Source: Rhizoclosmatium globosum (lineage: Eukaryota; Chytridiomycota; Chytridiomycetes; Chytridiales; Chytriomycetaceae). From it: a stretch of 60,555 nt of DNA. The stretch lies in contig MCGO01000222.1 of the NCBI GenBank assembly GCA_002104985.1, positions 1-60,555 of the forward strand, given 5' to 3'. The notes beneath the pieces are model-generated. The model worked only from the letters and a program-made list of their open reading frames with translations. It was not told where the DNA came from and made no database searches. Shown piece by piece: positions 46,956 through 58,660 of the stretch (the first letter of the stretch is position 1; each line of letters begins with the position of its first letter). The position numbers and the translations under genes are program-made.

Positions 46956-47138
46956 TATAGTTAGATTGATACTGTTTCATTATTTTTTTTGCGACTAGAA
47001 AGATGATAAACTTTAGTAAAGAAGATGTCTACGTTGAACTCCAAATATTGCAACAATGAATGCCGACGTTATACCTGCCAAGATATTTACATCTCCGAAA
47101 AACAAGGAGGGGACTTGATCAAATTTTTCTCTCAAAAA

Positions 47139-49879
47139 ATGCGTGGATTGATTGTCCTTGCCGTCCTCGCAGCGACAGTCTTCGGAGCAGTCGCGGATAA
47201 GTTTGTCGGCCTCTACATTCTAGATGGAGAGTATGTGACCCGGATCAACTTCACTTCCGTCACGCATGTGTTCTATGGTACATCTTCATATCCCAAATCA
47301 CTCAATCACATCGTTGATCACTCTATCAGCCTTCGCCAGACTCGATGCGTCCAGCGGTAACTTGATCCTTCCTTCCGCATTCGACCAGACCACTGTGACC
47401 AACATCCACAACGGAAACCCAAGAAAACCAAAGGCCATCTTATCCATTGGTGGATACGTGGAAACCGGCTTCTCCACCATCTTTAACAATGCATCTCTAC
47501 GTTCCAACTTCATTTCTTCCGTTGTTGGCACCATTCAACAATACGGACTTGACGGCGTTGGTGAGTAATGCTCCCCGTATTTGTGGAGATTTAATATTAA
47601 GTGTTGTCCAAGACATTGATTGGGAATATCCTGGAAGACCTGGAATCTCAAATAACTACCTTCCTGCTGATAGTGCCAACTTTATTATTGGCCTTAAAGC
47701 TCTCAAGACGGCTTTGGCTGCGGCTAATCTCAATTCCACCGTGTCCGCCACCAGTCTTCCACATGGCTTCACTGGCCCTGATGGGAATTATTTGACAGAC
47801 CTTTCTGGATTTGCTGCTAATCTCGATTTTTTGAACATTATGGGATATGATATGGTACGTTGTTACTTAATTGCATCTCTTTCCTAATAATTCTTCCAGA
47901 ACGGCGGAAGTTGGACCACTTCCTCTGCACCAAATGCTCCTCTTGGAACTCCAGCCTATGGCGACAAGTCTGCTGGTGGAATCGATGTTTTGACGTTGGG
48001 TTTGATCAAGGCTGGATTTCCAGCAAGCAAGTTGGCTCTCGGCGTTCCATTTTACGGACACTACGCCAAGACAGTACAATCAATGACTGCGAACTCTGCA
48101 TCGAACCAAGCGGCTTCTAGTAACTCTGGCCAACCTGGTGCCTGGATTGATTCAAGCACTATCGTGTCTCCAGTCTACACGACAGACTTCTCATCTAACG
48201 CGATCTACTACAAGACTCTTCAAATGTTTATTCAGAATCCAGCAAACAATTTGGTCCAAAACTTTGACCCTGTTACAATGACTCCGTGGTTTTATGATAT
48301 TGCCAACAGCGTTTACGTAACCTACGATAATCCCCTTTCGATTTACGTCAAAGGATATTATTCGGCTTGTTTGGGATTGAAGGGTGTTTTCGCATGGGAA
48401 TTTATGCAAGATGGAAACCTGCTCCTTCCTTACCTTGCGGCTGGATTTAATTCAACTGTCCCAGCCTCTGACCCATCTACCTGTCTTGCCACCGTTCAAA
48501 AAATTTCTGCGGTTCCAAACAGTGTTGCTGCTCCTGCAGCACCAAACTACTTGTCAAGCAGATGTGGAACCGACTGGTCCGACGCAGCTTCAAAGTGTGG
48601 AACTCCATGCTTCTTCACAGATGCTCTCTGTCCAAACGGTGAACACTGTTTCGCTCAATTGGACTTCGGTATTTGCAGAGACCCCATTGTCAACAACTGG
48701 AATTCGGATGGACAACTCGTCGGAATCCGCCAAGATTGGTCGCCTTTGCTCAAAGGAACGAACTCAGCCCAGTGGTCTCAGCTTAATGTCACTTTCAAGG
48801 CTACTGATATCATTCAAATGCCTGACCTTACCTTTGTTACCGTTGCATACGGCAAGAACGCGAACAGCCTCTCGTGGTGTCCGTCGCTTTCTCCCACCGC
48901 AGTCTGTACTCAATTCACAGCGGGTGTCAAGAGTATCGCGCTTCTTACTGACCAGTCCACCTTTCTTGGAGTTGGAACCGATGGTACATTGTGGACTAAA
49001 GCCGGATTCTCTGGTGCCTGGAATTTGGTTCCCAACTCCGGCACTGTTATCGACATTACTGTCTTGTCGAATGGAGTCATCCTCGGAACTGGACCCGATT
49101 TCAACATCTACTCTCGTCAGACCTTGAATTCAAACTGGGTACTTGTTTCAGGAGGGTGTTGTGTTTACAGCACTGCTCAAGCTCTGGATGGATCGATTCT
49201 AGGTATTGGAACAGACAACGCAGTGTACTGGAAGCAATCTTTGTCGTCAAACTGGCAATATATGCCAAACTCCAAGGGCGTCCTTGCTGTTGCTCCAAGA
49301 GTCTTGATGGTTGGCATTGGAATGGACGAATCGCTTTGGGCTAAGGGGTCTCTCACTGGAGGATGGACCCAGATTCCATCGAAGTTCCGATTCCTTGATA
49401 TGGTGCAGTTGCCAGACCTTACTTTCGTCGCTGTTGGACCTTCCAATGATTTGTGGACTTGCAAGACTCTGTCTGACTGTGCTCAAGCGCCTCGTCCAGG
49501 AGGAATCAAGAGTATTGATGTATTGACGGATGGGGTCACTCTCGTTGCTGTAGGAATGGATGGCTTGCTTTACACGCGTACCATTGCTAGTGATTGGACT
49601 CAAGTTCCAAACTCTGGAACTGTTGTTGATATTACTGTTTTGGCGAATGGTGTTATTCTGGGCACTGCACCGGACGGATACCTCTACACCAAGAACACAT
49701 TGACTTCTAGTTGGCAGTATCTTGGTGCTTGCTGCGTTTCTCGTACCGCTCAGTTGCCAGATGGCTCTATTCTGGGTATTGGTACCGACAATGCGATCTA
49801 CAAGAAACAGACATTGACCGCTGATTGGACTTATGTAGCCAATTCTGCGGCTGTTATGTCTGTTGTGTCGCTCTATTGA
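47139..49879 (+). CDS. Secreted GH18 chitinase, tandem paralogue, 863 aa
   Basis: Exons 47139-47277, 47330-47560, 47613-47854 and 47900-49879 have the same lengths and phases for the first three as in the neighbouring paralogue. Signal peptide MRGLIVLAVLAATVFGAVA, then GH18 with complete DGVDIDWEYPG, LSIGGYVE, LNIMGYDMNGGSW and LGVPFYGHY. From the Cys-rich module (CGTPCFFTDALCPNGEHCF) to the end, the protein differs from its neighbour at only about five residues, whereas the GH18 domain differs at many positions. This uneven divergence points to recent gene conversion of the 3' half. The first ATG in frame that precedes the signal peptide is 47139. It is convergent with the glutathione S-transferase gene, whose stop lies 78 bp away. 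Confidence 0.92.
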
Positions 49880-49956
49880 TTTAGTAGTCATTATTGTTTT
49901 GTTATAGAAAGATTAAACAAAAACGATTTATCTTTGTATGAATCACTGTAACATAT

Positions 49957-50741
49957 TCAAGAATGAACTGTCGACGCTGCAGATTCTCGAGTCGCCAAAG
50001 TTCTGTCATACCAAGCGGAAAGCGATGGTCTCGCCTCCCTCCAATTCCAGTGACCAAATCTGAATGATGCATACCCCAGAGCACACAAAGCCACAATATT
50101 CCCATAATCAAACGCATCTTCGCTGCTTAACGATTGAATTCGCTCCAATTCATCAAAGGCACGAGAAACCTGAGGTATTAAAAGTTGAATTTGCTGTTGG
50201 GTTAACGGTGACAACATACCTTAGCAAGCTGTCCAGCTTGCCAATCATCCCAACGAAGGTTCTCAGGACGCAAAAAAGTTTCGTATCGAATGAGGAGGAG
50301 AGCGTCGAGGGCTCCATCCGCAAGAGCTTCTCTGGTCAAAACGGTGAAGCGACGGGGACCCTCTGGCAGGAATTCGGCCGCCTTTTCTGGCTTCAAAGAA
50401 AAGAGGTATTGATTGATAACCTGGTAGCGGTAGCCTGCGTTAGTGGGGACTTGAGGTGTAATGCCACTCACTTGCGATCCATACAATGACCCGAGCCCAG
50501 GAACGTGGAGAGTGGGGATTTTGGCAAGAGGATTATATTGAGATACCTTTACTGGTGGTCACTATGGCGTATTGACGAAGGCTGGGTGGCTTACTGTATC
50601 AAGTCCCTCCGTTTTTGTTGGGTTGAGTGCCTGAGGGATCAGCTCAACCTTATCGAGAAGACCGAGCTCGCGTATGACGATCATGACCTTTCTCACATAT
50701 GGGGAAGTTGGGGAGTAGAATAGCTTCATTGATTTCGTCAT
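49957..50741 (-). CDS. Glutathione S-transferase-like protein, 211 aa
   Basis: Four exons (50741-50595, 50546-50472, 50420-50220, 50169-49957) join in frame. The thioredoxin-fold N-domain starts MKLFYSPTSPYVRKVMI, with the SPxSPYVRK element at the glutathione site. It continues NPLAKIPTL (cis-Pro loop) and YGSQVINQYLFSL, spanning an intron at the place of the usual ESxxI helix. The C-terminal all-helical domain has ALADGALDALLLIRYE, RWDDWQAGQLAK and FDYGNIVALCALGYASFRF. It most resembles the fungal/bacterial GST class with LADG and LIRYE motifs; the role is conjugation or detoxification. The second intron is 51 bp and in frame without a stop, so its retention would add 17 residues. ATG 50729 is an alternative start. 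The gene lies 47 bp downstream of the LARP7-like gene on the same strand. Confidence 0.85.
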
Positions 50742-50788
50742 TGCTTCGTTTTCGGAACAATCGGAACTCAATCCAACACAGTTAATCA

Positions 50789-52224
50789 TTATTTAAAGGC
50801 TCCCATTCCAGCTATCAACTCTTCCAAATCATCCACCTTGACTCGTTTTTTACGAATTTCAGCAATTGTACGCGATGGCTGATCTCCACCCATTGCCTCA
50901 TCCTCATCTTCGTCATTCGCCATTCTCTTATTACCCTTCCGTTCAGGCTCCTTACTTTTAATACTCACATTCTGTCCTTTTTTAGCTCCCTTCCGTTTGG
51001 ATCCCTGCTTCACCGCTAAACTCCTCCTCGCCTTGACAGCTTTAATAGCAGCAACTGCAAGGTTCCCACCACTAACACGTTCTCTCTCATAACTAACTTC
51101 ATAAAACAATCGCTCCTCCTCCCCCTGCATCGCAACTAAGGGCACTTTATCCCCCAACACACCCAACCCAATTCCACCATGTCGCATTGTCATTTCAACA
51201 ATTTCTTTCGCGACGCCTTTCTTGAATCGGATGTATCCGAATATTTCTCCTTCACGAACAATGCATTCCGCGACAGGTGCGAGTTTTTCAAATTCAGCTC
51301 GCGAGAGTGTTTGTAATGATGACGTTGTAAATCCGGTTTTCGCAATGTCAATGGGTCCGAATTTAACGATTCTGTTGAGTGGGTAGCCGAGAATCGCAGC
51401 TGCTTGAACTGCTGATTGACCTTTCTGCTTAATTGGTTCCGAGCGTGGATCACGCGAAGTAAGACTTGGATGGTTGAAATCAAATGTTGGTAATGAAGGC
51501 GCGGTAATCTGCTTTTTGTTTGATGCCGTTGTTGAAGGGAAACTTGAAGCGTGGATGGAGACTTGATGATCTTCAAATGTAAACGACGCGATTGCAAGAA
51601 GTTTGATCATGCTTTGAGGATCCTTGAACTGAATGTGGCATGATTTCTGTTTTCTCTTGCTCAGAATCTGAATCATCCAAACCAATGAACGTCACTTACA
51701 AACTCAAGGGACAAGTTCCTCGGACTGAACTGAAACCTCTCAACAGACCCATATTTCTCGCTTACATACGAAATAAAGTCAAGATCAACAGCATCTTTCG
51801 GAATTCCATTCACCAACACACAAGAGCTCGACAGCACCACGCTACCACGCACGACATCCGCAATATTCCTCTGATTGAATGATACCCTTCGTCTCAGACA
51901 GTTCCCATCAGGCGAAACCTCGAAAGCTCCGGGCAGGCAGGATTTTGATGTTACGACGAACGCCTGTGGCGAGATACGAGACTCTTTAGCCGACTTAAAC
52001 GACGCGAGTAGAGCTGCAGGGACCCATCCGTTTTGATAACCGCAGTTTGGGTATTTGGCGCTTGCGGTCTTAAGGATTGATGCAATCTCTTTGTTACAAA
52101 AGTAAGTGTCAAGCAGATCAATAATCTTGGATTGTAGAGCTGGTATCTTGACTCCAGGTAAAACAAGAGAGTGAAGGCCTTGCTCAATGAACGGCAGTTG
52201 TTGTGGAACCAAGTCAACCTCCAT
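50789..52224 (-). CDS. LARP7-like La-related RNA-binding protein, 467 aa
   Basis: Two exons (52224-51700 and 51667-50789) are joined across a 32-nt intron. An N-terminal La motif spans about residues 29-110 (QSKIIDLLDTYFCNKE, NGWVPAALLASFKSAK and SPDGNCLRRRV at its end). RRM1 follows (SSSCVLVNGIPKDAVDLDF, SVERFQF, SCHIQFKDPQSM). A C-terminal domain with RRM2/xRRM character (IVKFGPIDIAK, IVREGEIFGYIRFKKGVA, GEEERLFYEVSYERERVSGG) precedes a Lys/Arg-rich tail with likely nuclear signals. La-motif/RRM1/xRRM order defines genuine La and LARP7 proteins, which bind 3' ends of Pol III or telomerase/7SK-type RNAs; fission-yeast Pof8 is a telomerase LARP7. The long linker and xRRM favour LARP7 over La, without proof. 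Confidence 0.78.
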
Positions 52225-52417
52225 TGTTCAACTCAAAAACCAAAAACAAAATAATGCAGTAATCGAAAGTTAGCGACGAACAGTCTTTTTAAATGTATAT
52301 GATTATAACGAATTCATTTTCATCTTATGTTTTAAATAAACGTTATGGTCACAAAATGAGCTTAACTGCATTATCATCAAACACAATTTAATTTATAGTT
52401 ATTAAAACCCATCATCA

Positions 52418-54677
52418 TCAAATGCTCATTAAATTACCTTTAGGCCCCTTCATAGGCCACACCAACATTGTCGAAATAAACAACCCAAGCGCAAGCGATA
52501 TCGAAATCGTCAACATCTGAAACGTGAACCCAATTCCATCTACAACCCCACCACCCGTCGTCCCCACAACACCACCTCCAAAGAACCCAAGCGTACTCTT
52601 GACACTCAAAGAGCCAGGGACTTGGATCCACACGGCTGTGAAGATGGGAGCTACTGCAACGTCGTTTGTGACTCTAGAATAAATATTTCCTGTGATTCCA
52701 ATTGCTGCTGATGCGAGCGCATTTACGGCTGTTGGTTGCGCTTTTAATTGTGGAACTGTGTTTAACAGTGCTGCCGTAATGTATCCGACGGCACTTGCGA
52801 ATGTCATCATTGGCCATTGATGCCTGTTTCCTTGGAATAGTAGGTTGATGCTCATGGCCATGGGTACAAAAAAGAGAATCGCCCAAAGCTGTGAGGTTGG
52901 TTCACACACTGGAGTTATTGTGGATGGAGAAACGTCCCAGAGGACAAGGGATCCACCAATCGTCATTCCGAATCCAAGTAACATTGCGCAGAATAACGCT
53001 CCAAACATCCTGACGGTGCCGCTGACCATGTTACGCGTTGATAGCTCCAAAATACTGATTGTGAGGGACATTCCGGGAAGGAAGATTACAAGAGCGGCGA
53101 GAGTTACTTTCAAGTAATCGAAACAGATTCCAGCATTATGGAACGGAGTTTGAAGCGTTCTTGCGACAAAGGCACTGATGAGTGAACCGAAAAACTCGGG
53201 CAAGAAGGAGAATCCCGAATACTGTCCACCAAACACACTCAAAGCCCCAACAATAACGCCAAGAAACCCAGCAACTACAGACTCAATCCACGTCGTTTGA
53301 AACAGAAGCAGCGAAAAGCAAAACGACGAGACAGGGAACGTGAGTAACGAAATATACCAAGGATTATCAGGCGCCGATCGAATCGCTTCAAGCCGTTCCA
53401 CCGCACTATGTATATCAATCAATCCATTCACAAGAGTCATACAAAGAGCATTCACTTGCGCCAGTTTCGACATATTCATCCCCGTCGCTTGTTTAATAAA
53501 GTGCACGTTTGATTTATGCGTCTCACCACCGAATGAGATGAGGACGAGGGCTGGGAGCAAGAAGAACTGGGCATCGACTTGTAACGCTTTAGAGACCTCT
53601 GTCAAGTGGTTTTCGAGTTTATGTGACGGCGCGCCGTACATGAAGAGTAAGCGTGAGAGTTGGATGATAAAGTTTCGTTTTGTGTCTTCTTCTTGGAAGG
53701 TTACGTGTGGGGTTGGGGGTGGTTTTGATGGGCCTCCTGGGAATCCACGTGAATTTGAATTTACAAGTGTTCGTCGCCGTTCTAGGTGGGATGTTTCAGA
53801 GACTGTTGTGGCGTGCTCCAAATGACTTTCTGCTTCGTGTGAGGCACGGTCATTATCTGGTTCGGATGGAGGAGGTGGTGGAGACGATACTGCTAGGGTA
53901 GCACTAACTGCAAGCTTGAATGATGTTAGATATTGATGTGAAATTGAGGATCAGATGGAGGAATACAGTCTAATTCCAAACCCTCTGACGCTCATACTAC
54001 ATTGACTGATAGATACGTACCACAGCAGCCCAAGGACTAATACCCATTTCTTTCATGAGCTTTGGAACATCTTTGGGTTGGTCCAGACCAAACACTTCAG
54101 CAGTTTCCTCCAAATGTGGTGGATCGATAGAGAAGGAAGAACGAAAGAGGGAGGGAAGATAAGTAAAAGACTTTGAATGTGCCGAAGGATCTTGAGGTTC
54201 TGATGGAGCTGTTTTGGGATGTTCATCGAAAGTATGAGTTGAGGTGAACACTGAATCAGCCAAGCCGGAAGAGGAAGCGTGAAGAGGAGAGGGGCGAAAA
54301 GAGCGTTCGAGGGTAACATCTGAGAAGGAACGCTTTACAAGGGCCGGTGAGGGAAGATCGGGGCCAGGATTAGTTTGTGAAGGTTGAGCAGTTGAAGGGG
54401 TCCATCCAGTGCTTTGAGTCCGTTGCAGTCTTTGAATCGGCAGTGGCAGTGGAGCAGCAGGATTCGAAGGCATCTTTTGTGAGGCCGAAGAAGAAGAAGG
54501 AGGCGCTGTTGTCCAAGTCGTTCAAGTAAGACTTAGTGGCTTCCGAGGTTGAACAACCAACGCACCTGTGTTCAGCCTCGTTGAAGTCCAAGTCCGGTAC
54601 AAATCAGCGGAAAGAGCCGGTGACGAATGCCGCAGTTCTTCAAGTTCCTGCTCAAGGTCCGTGGTCGAGTGCGCCAT
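52418..54677 (-). CDS. ThrE/Prm10-type multi-pass membrane protein, 696 aa
   Basis: Three exons (54677-54566, 54505-54017, 53907-52418) join in frame. The first 270 residues are a Ser/Pro-rich cytoplasmic region that includes FGLDQPKDVPKLMKEMGISP near its end and a PPPPP tract. The conserved DUF1212/ThrE half starts FIIQLSRLLFMYGAPSHKLE and VDAQFFLLPALVLISFGG. It is followed by about ten membrane segments, including VAGFLGVIVGALSVFGGQYS, LVIFLPGMSLTISILEL (the ThrE GxS/T signature region), and the second DUF3815-like half with INLLFQGNRHQWPMMTFASA and APIFTAVWIQVPGSLSVKS. Bacterial relatives export Thr/Ser. Yeast Prm10 is the fungal counterpart, of unknown substrate. The start 54677 was chosen because exon 1 splices exactly in frame to the next exon. 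Confidence 0.86.
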
Positions 54678-54866
54678 CGTTCTCTTTCGGTGGTGTGTGA
54701 ATTGAATCGAATCGAAGACAGAGGAGTGGGCAAGACAGAAAAACGGAAACTGAAGCGGCACTTTCCGGATCGGGAATACGCACAAACTTGACTGCTTTCT
54801 TTTTCTTGTTTATTAGTTGGAAATAACGAGACAGAATAAGAAAGGGGAAGAAAGAGAAACAAAAGA

Positions 54867-56386
54867 ATGACCGAAGACACTCACACCGAACACACTCCGC
54901 TGCTCATCGAAAGCACAGAGCCAGCAAATCCCGATGAAACAGCTGCTTCAAATCAACTGGCAACAGAGGATTCGTGGCAGCAACGGCTTAAATCAGCGTG
55001 GGACTCGTTGGTCAAAGCACTGTCCTCGCTTCAACTGGAGCTTAAGCCAGGAACTGTACGGATTGCTTCCGTGTTTGCGGCACTGGTTGCTGTCTCGTAT
55101 CTCGTGCTCGGTGTTTACATTCCACTTAGGCTGCAGGGGTGCGTTACGCCTCCTTACCTACTGCTGCTTGACGATTGCTAACAACCATATCACCCCACCC
55201 CAATCCTTCAACACCAATTTAAAACTACGTACAATACTCAGAGGCGCAAAGAATCAACAAGACTCAGGGAAACCATTGGCTCTATTCTCACTCAACATCT
55301 CTCGTGTATCAGGAGAAGACGTTACCTTCAACGCTCTTGCAGAACAGACTTTGTCGGAAATATCTCCACTCTCATTACGGCTATCCCCTGCCCGAATCGT
55401 CGTCGAATCTCTAGGAAACTTGCCCCTCCCACTTCCACAAAAACCCAGATACCTTCCATGGCCTCGTAGAATCCCTGCCTCATGGTCAGATGAAGACTCA
55501 GACTTTAACATCCATTCAACTCCCCTCCTTGACCTCGAATTTCCTGGTCTCCAAGTTCCCGCTCATGCCTCCAAAGCACCCATCTCGTTTGTAGATTCCA
55601 AGTTGCAGCATTTTTATTCAGATCTTTTGGATCCTCTTGTCTCTGATTCTGTCAAATATTTGGTGGACGTTTCAAACTATGACCGAAATGCTACTAACGC
55701 CCAGTTCAATGTTTCCAAACCTGTACCACCTTCCCCCATTACACTTCGACACCGTTTCGCTCCAACCTACTGGTTCCCTTCGTTTTCTTTCTGTAAATGG
55801 GATATTCCTATGGTAAACTATACATTCGAAATTTTAACTCTCCTCACACAAAACCTAACCTTCCATCTTATTGAAACAGTGGCAATACCACCGCCTAGAC
55901 CTCTCCACCCTCCCACAACCCAACAAAACAACCCCCGACACAGACGACCTATTCAAAAAACTAAACCTCACAGTAACATCCCAAACAATCGACACAATCC
56001 CAATCCTCCTCCCCAACCACACACTCCCCACCCTAATCTACGTCATCAACCTAACCCTCTCCTTTACAAACCCCACCGATACACTCTTCCGTCTCGACGA
56101 CATCCACACATCCCTCCACGCACGCGTCTCACACAAGGGAAAAGACATGCTGAACGTCAAAGTCCGTGTCCCTTCTATCGAGGCCGGGCGGAACGAAGAT
56201 GCCCTTAAAGTAGATTTGTGGAGTGTTGCAGAGAACGGAGGCACACAGGCGTTGATGGATTGGGTAGGGCTGTATGCGGAGGGTACGGATACGACTGTGA
56301 ATGTTCATGGACTTTGGTTTGAGGATGATGAGAATACCACTAGCAGTAGTGTCTTGGAGGCTGGGAGAAGAAGAAGAGGGTGGTGA
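54867..56386 (+). CDS. Single-pass type II membrane protein with large luminal domain
   Basis: Exons 54867-55138, 55242-55812 and 55880-56386 join in frame to 449 aa. The N-terminus is cytoplasmic and begins MTEDTHTEHTPLLIES, with an acidic dileucine-like EHTPLLIES suited to endosomal/vacuolar sorting. One transmembrane helix follows (ASVFAALVAVSYLVLGVYI). The luminal part has several N-glycosylation sequons and repeated beta-rich blocks; its features recall fungal vacuolar proteins of the Tag1/DUF3712 kind, which is a tentative match. The frame closes at 56,386. After one shift, a good coding stretch continues to 56,517 (SKMGWIDVMVQKWALDVFV and PGGEPESEWRRWGW). A base error or a very short intron near 56,360-56,385 may therefore hide about 43 further residues. 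Confidence 0.6.
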
Positions 56387-56613
56387 GTAAGATGGGGTGG
56401 ATTGATGTGATGGTTCAAAAGTGGGCTTTGGATGTGTTTGTGCCAGGTGGTGAGCCAGAGTCTGAGTGGAGACGTTGGGGATGGGTTGCTGGTGTTTTGA
56501 AAAAGATGGGGGTATGATAAGAATCGCCTCTTTTTTTTGGGAAAGACTCTGTTGTTACGGATTATATTGTTCATAAAATGCATTTGATTATTATCATGAG
56601 GGAAAGCGAGAAT

Positions 56614-57788
56614 TCACTGAACAGTCTTTTTGACCCATTCTCCAACAACCTTTAAAAACTCTGGACTCAAAGGCTCCTTCACTTGTTTATCGTATTGTTG
56701 CTGTAATTGTAACATACTTGGCTCCTCGTCAGAGTCTCGTAACATGTGGGTCAGCTTATCTCCAACCCAACAATCCACAGACTCGGCATTCGGAAGGATT
56801 CTGTCCGTATTTTTTTTCGTGACAAGCTCAGAATCACACTGCAAATCCTTTCTACCTCCCACAACTAGTACCTTGGAGTCAACTGCCTTGAAATCCCCCA
56901 ACAAATCCATGGTGTAATGGTCCCTCCACCAACCAACCGGAAACGGAGTCCCCCTTCCAAACATGGTTTCAACAACATCTTTATCCTTCCACTTGGCTTC
57001 ATTCACCAAATCAACCCAAAACGCATGATTCCGTTTCATAATTGCTGGTTTGAAGAATGTACGAAGAAGCCAGCCTTTGAAGCCTCGCGATGAATCGATT
57101 TCTTTGATGGCATTGTCACGCTGGAATTGAGTTGCAGAGGGAATGTCATGTCCGAAGCCACTGAGAAGAATAGCACCTTTGATGTTGGAGGGTTTTGGTG
57201 GAGTGGAGGAATCAAAGAGGGATACAGGTGATTTCCAGTTATCCTGTGCGAAACCAGGAGTATTGAGTGCAGCAAATACGCGGCCCATGAGAAGTGCGCC
57301 CTAATTGAATCTTCAGCTCAAGTGTCAACTTATCACACATTCAAATCAAACCTCAGAATGACCACAAACAACCACTTTGCTGTGATCAACACCCAATTGT
57401 GCCGCACCATCAGCATCTGAAGCAAACCGAACCGCACCCACGGTATCCGCAACAAGAGCATCCACCTTTGTCGAGTAAAACACGTTGTTGTCCACCTTGC
57501 CTCCCAACGACACGCCTCGCTTGTCGAAACGCAGCGACGCCACGCCAATTGAGCCAAGTATTCAGCGAGGTTTGAGTAGACCTGTGTTTGGATTTGGTTT
57601 GCGTTGCCGTCGCGGTCGATGGGTCCTGTGCCTCCAACGAGGATGACAACGGGGGCTGCAACAGTATTGATGGATGAGGGAAGAGAGAGCGTTCCATTCG
57701 CGGTGTGTGTAAGATCGGCGCTGCGGAAGCTGACCGGTACTTGGCGAGCTGCTGCCGTATTGAGTCGGCGTGTGAATTGGTTGAACAT
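56614..57788 (-). CDS. Alpha/beta-hydrolase, about 374 aa, one frame break
   Basis: Exons 57788-57352 and 57300-56614 are joined across a 51-bp intron at phase 0. The hydrolase core is clear. AAPVVILVGGTGPIDRDGN carries the oxyanion-type HG-like turn, ASLRFDKRGV the conserved strand, and VVVCGHSEGALLMG the nucleophile elbow GHSEG (split by the intron). SKVLVVGGRKDLQCD supplies a candidate acid and GDKLTHMLR the catalytic His. The N-terminus (RRLNTAAARQVPVSFR) could be a mitochondrial targeting sequence. One base is missing near 57,543 (a GG that should read GGG between LAQL and VASLRF), shifting the frame. All else is intact, so I read it as a base error rather than a dead gene. The substrate is unknown; family members are esterases or peptidases. 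Confidence 0.78.
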
Positions 57789-57939
57789 TTTACCAACTCA
57801 ATTTGAAAACCACATCGGCCACTATTCTGGTTACGAGAGACACACACGTTTATTATACGTCCGCATTTGTGCAATGAAGAAAGGACAAGTTGTATAGTAT
57901 TTTGTTGACTGCATGAGATTCCAACGACAAAAACTATAT

Positions 57940-58463
57940 TTAGTCAACCTGCAGAGCCTTCTCGAGCTTGTTCTTCCAGTAGAATCCAATGAATGGAATG
58001 TTCTATCAATAAACAGTCAGTTTGATTCAACGGATCTTGATCCAACACTATACCTGCAAGACGTCACGACGAGCAATTGGAGTTGGCTCAATCAACCACA
58101 AGGCAGCAAGACCGATACCGGCTCCCCAAACAACGACAGATTGGGCTCTAATTGTTCATATTGTGAGTCAACAACCACCATCAAGTCCTTCAAGGGAACG
58201 TACCCGCTCAAGGCCTTAGCACGGTTTCTGAGAGGAGCAATGGTACGGAGCCAAGGCTGTTATTGATGTATTTTTTTAGTTGATGGCGCTTTTGGAGACT
58301 GAAGAGGTGGGGTTTTAGGTATGACGGTTTGCTCTGATCCTTCGCTGCGATCCCACAGTCTACTCCTCCTCCTGCTTCAGCCGGTTCGATTTCGATGGGT
58401 TCTCTGATGTGTGGGTGTTCTGAAGCTACTCACGGCGACAGCGACGAACTGGTTGGAGAGCAT
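57940..58463 (-). CDS. QCR10: Ubiquinol-cytochrome c reductase subunit 10, 79 aa
   Basis: Four very small exons (58463-58434, 58256-58204, 58147-58054, 58002-57940) join in frame. The product starts MLSNQFVAVAPWLRTIAP, has one membrane helix (SVVVWGAGIGLAALWLIEP, residues 31-49) and ends ARRDVLQNIPFIGFYWKNKL. The xRRDVLQxIPxxGxYW tail and the length (yeast QCR10 is 77 aa) identify the small accessory subunit of mitochondrial complex III, located in the inner membrane and involved in holding the Rieske protein. The first exon codes for only ten residues. The large first intron (177 bp) is T/C-rich near its acceptor. The gene is too fragmented to appear as any long open frame. Confidence 0.82.
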
Positions 58464-58660
58464 TTTTCGATAGAACAGGAAAAAGTGCAAACAACAAGAA
58501 AGTTACTATTCAATAATAACCTTCAGAACAACCTAAATAAATATGCTTGTTTTATTCCTTGCAAGTAACCGAAAGATATAGTAGTTATATCATCTTCTTG
58601 TCACATCAACAGTCGTGAAACCCAACTCAGCCATATCACTCCAAGTCATTCCCATAGTTT

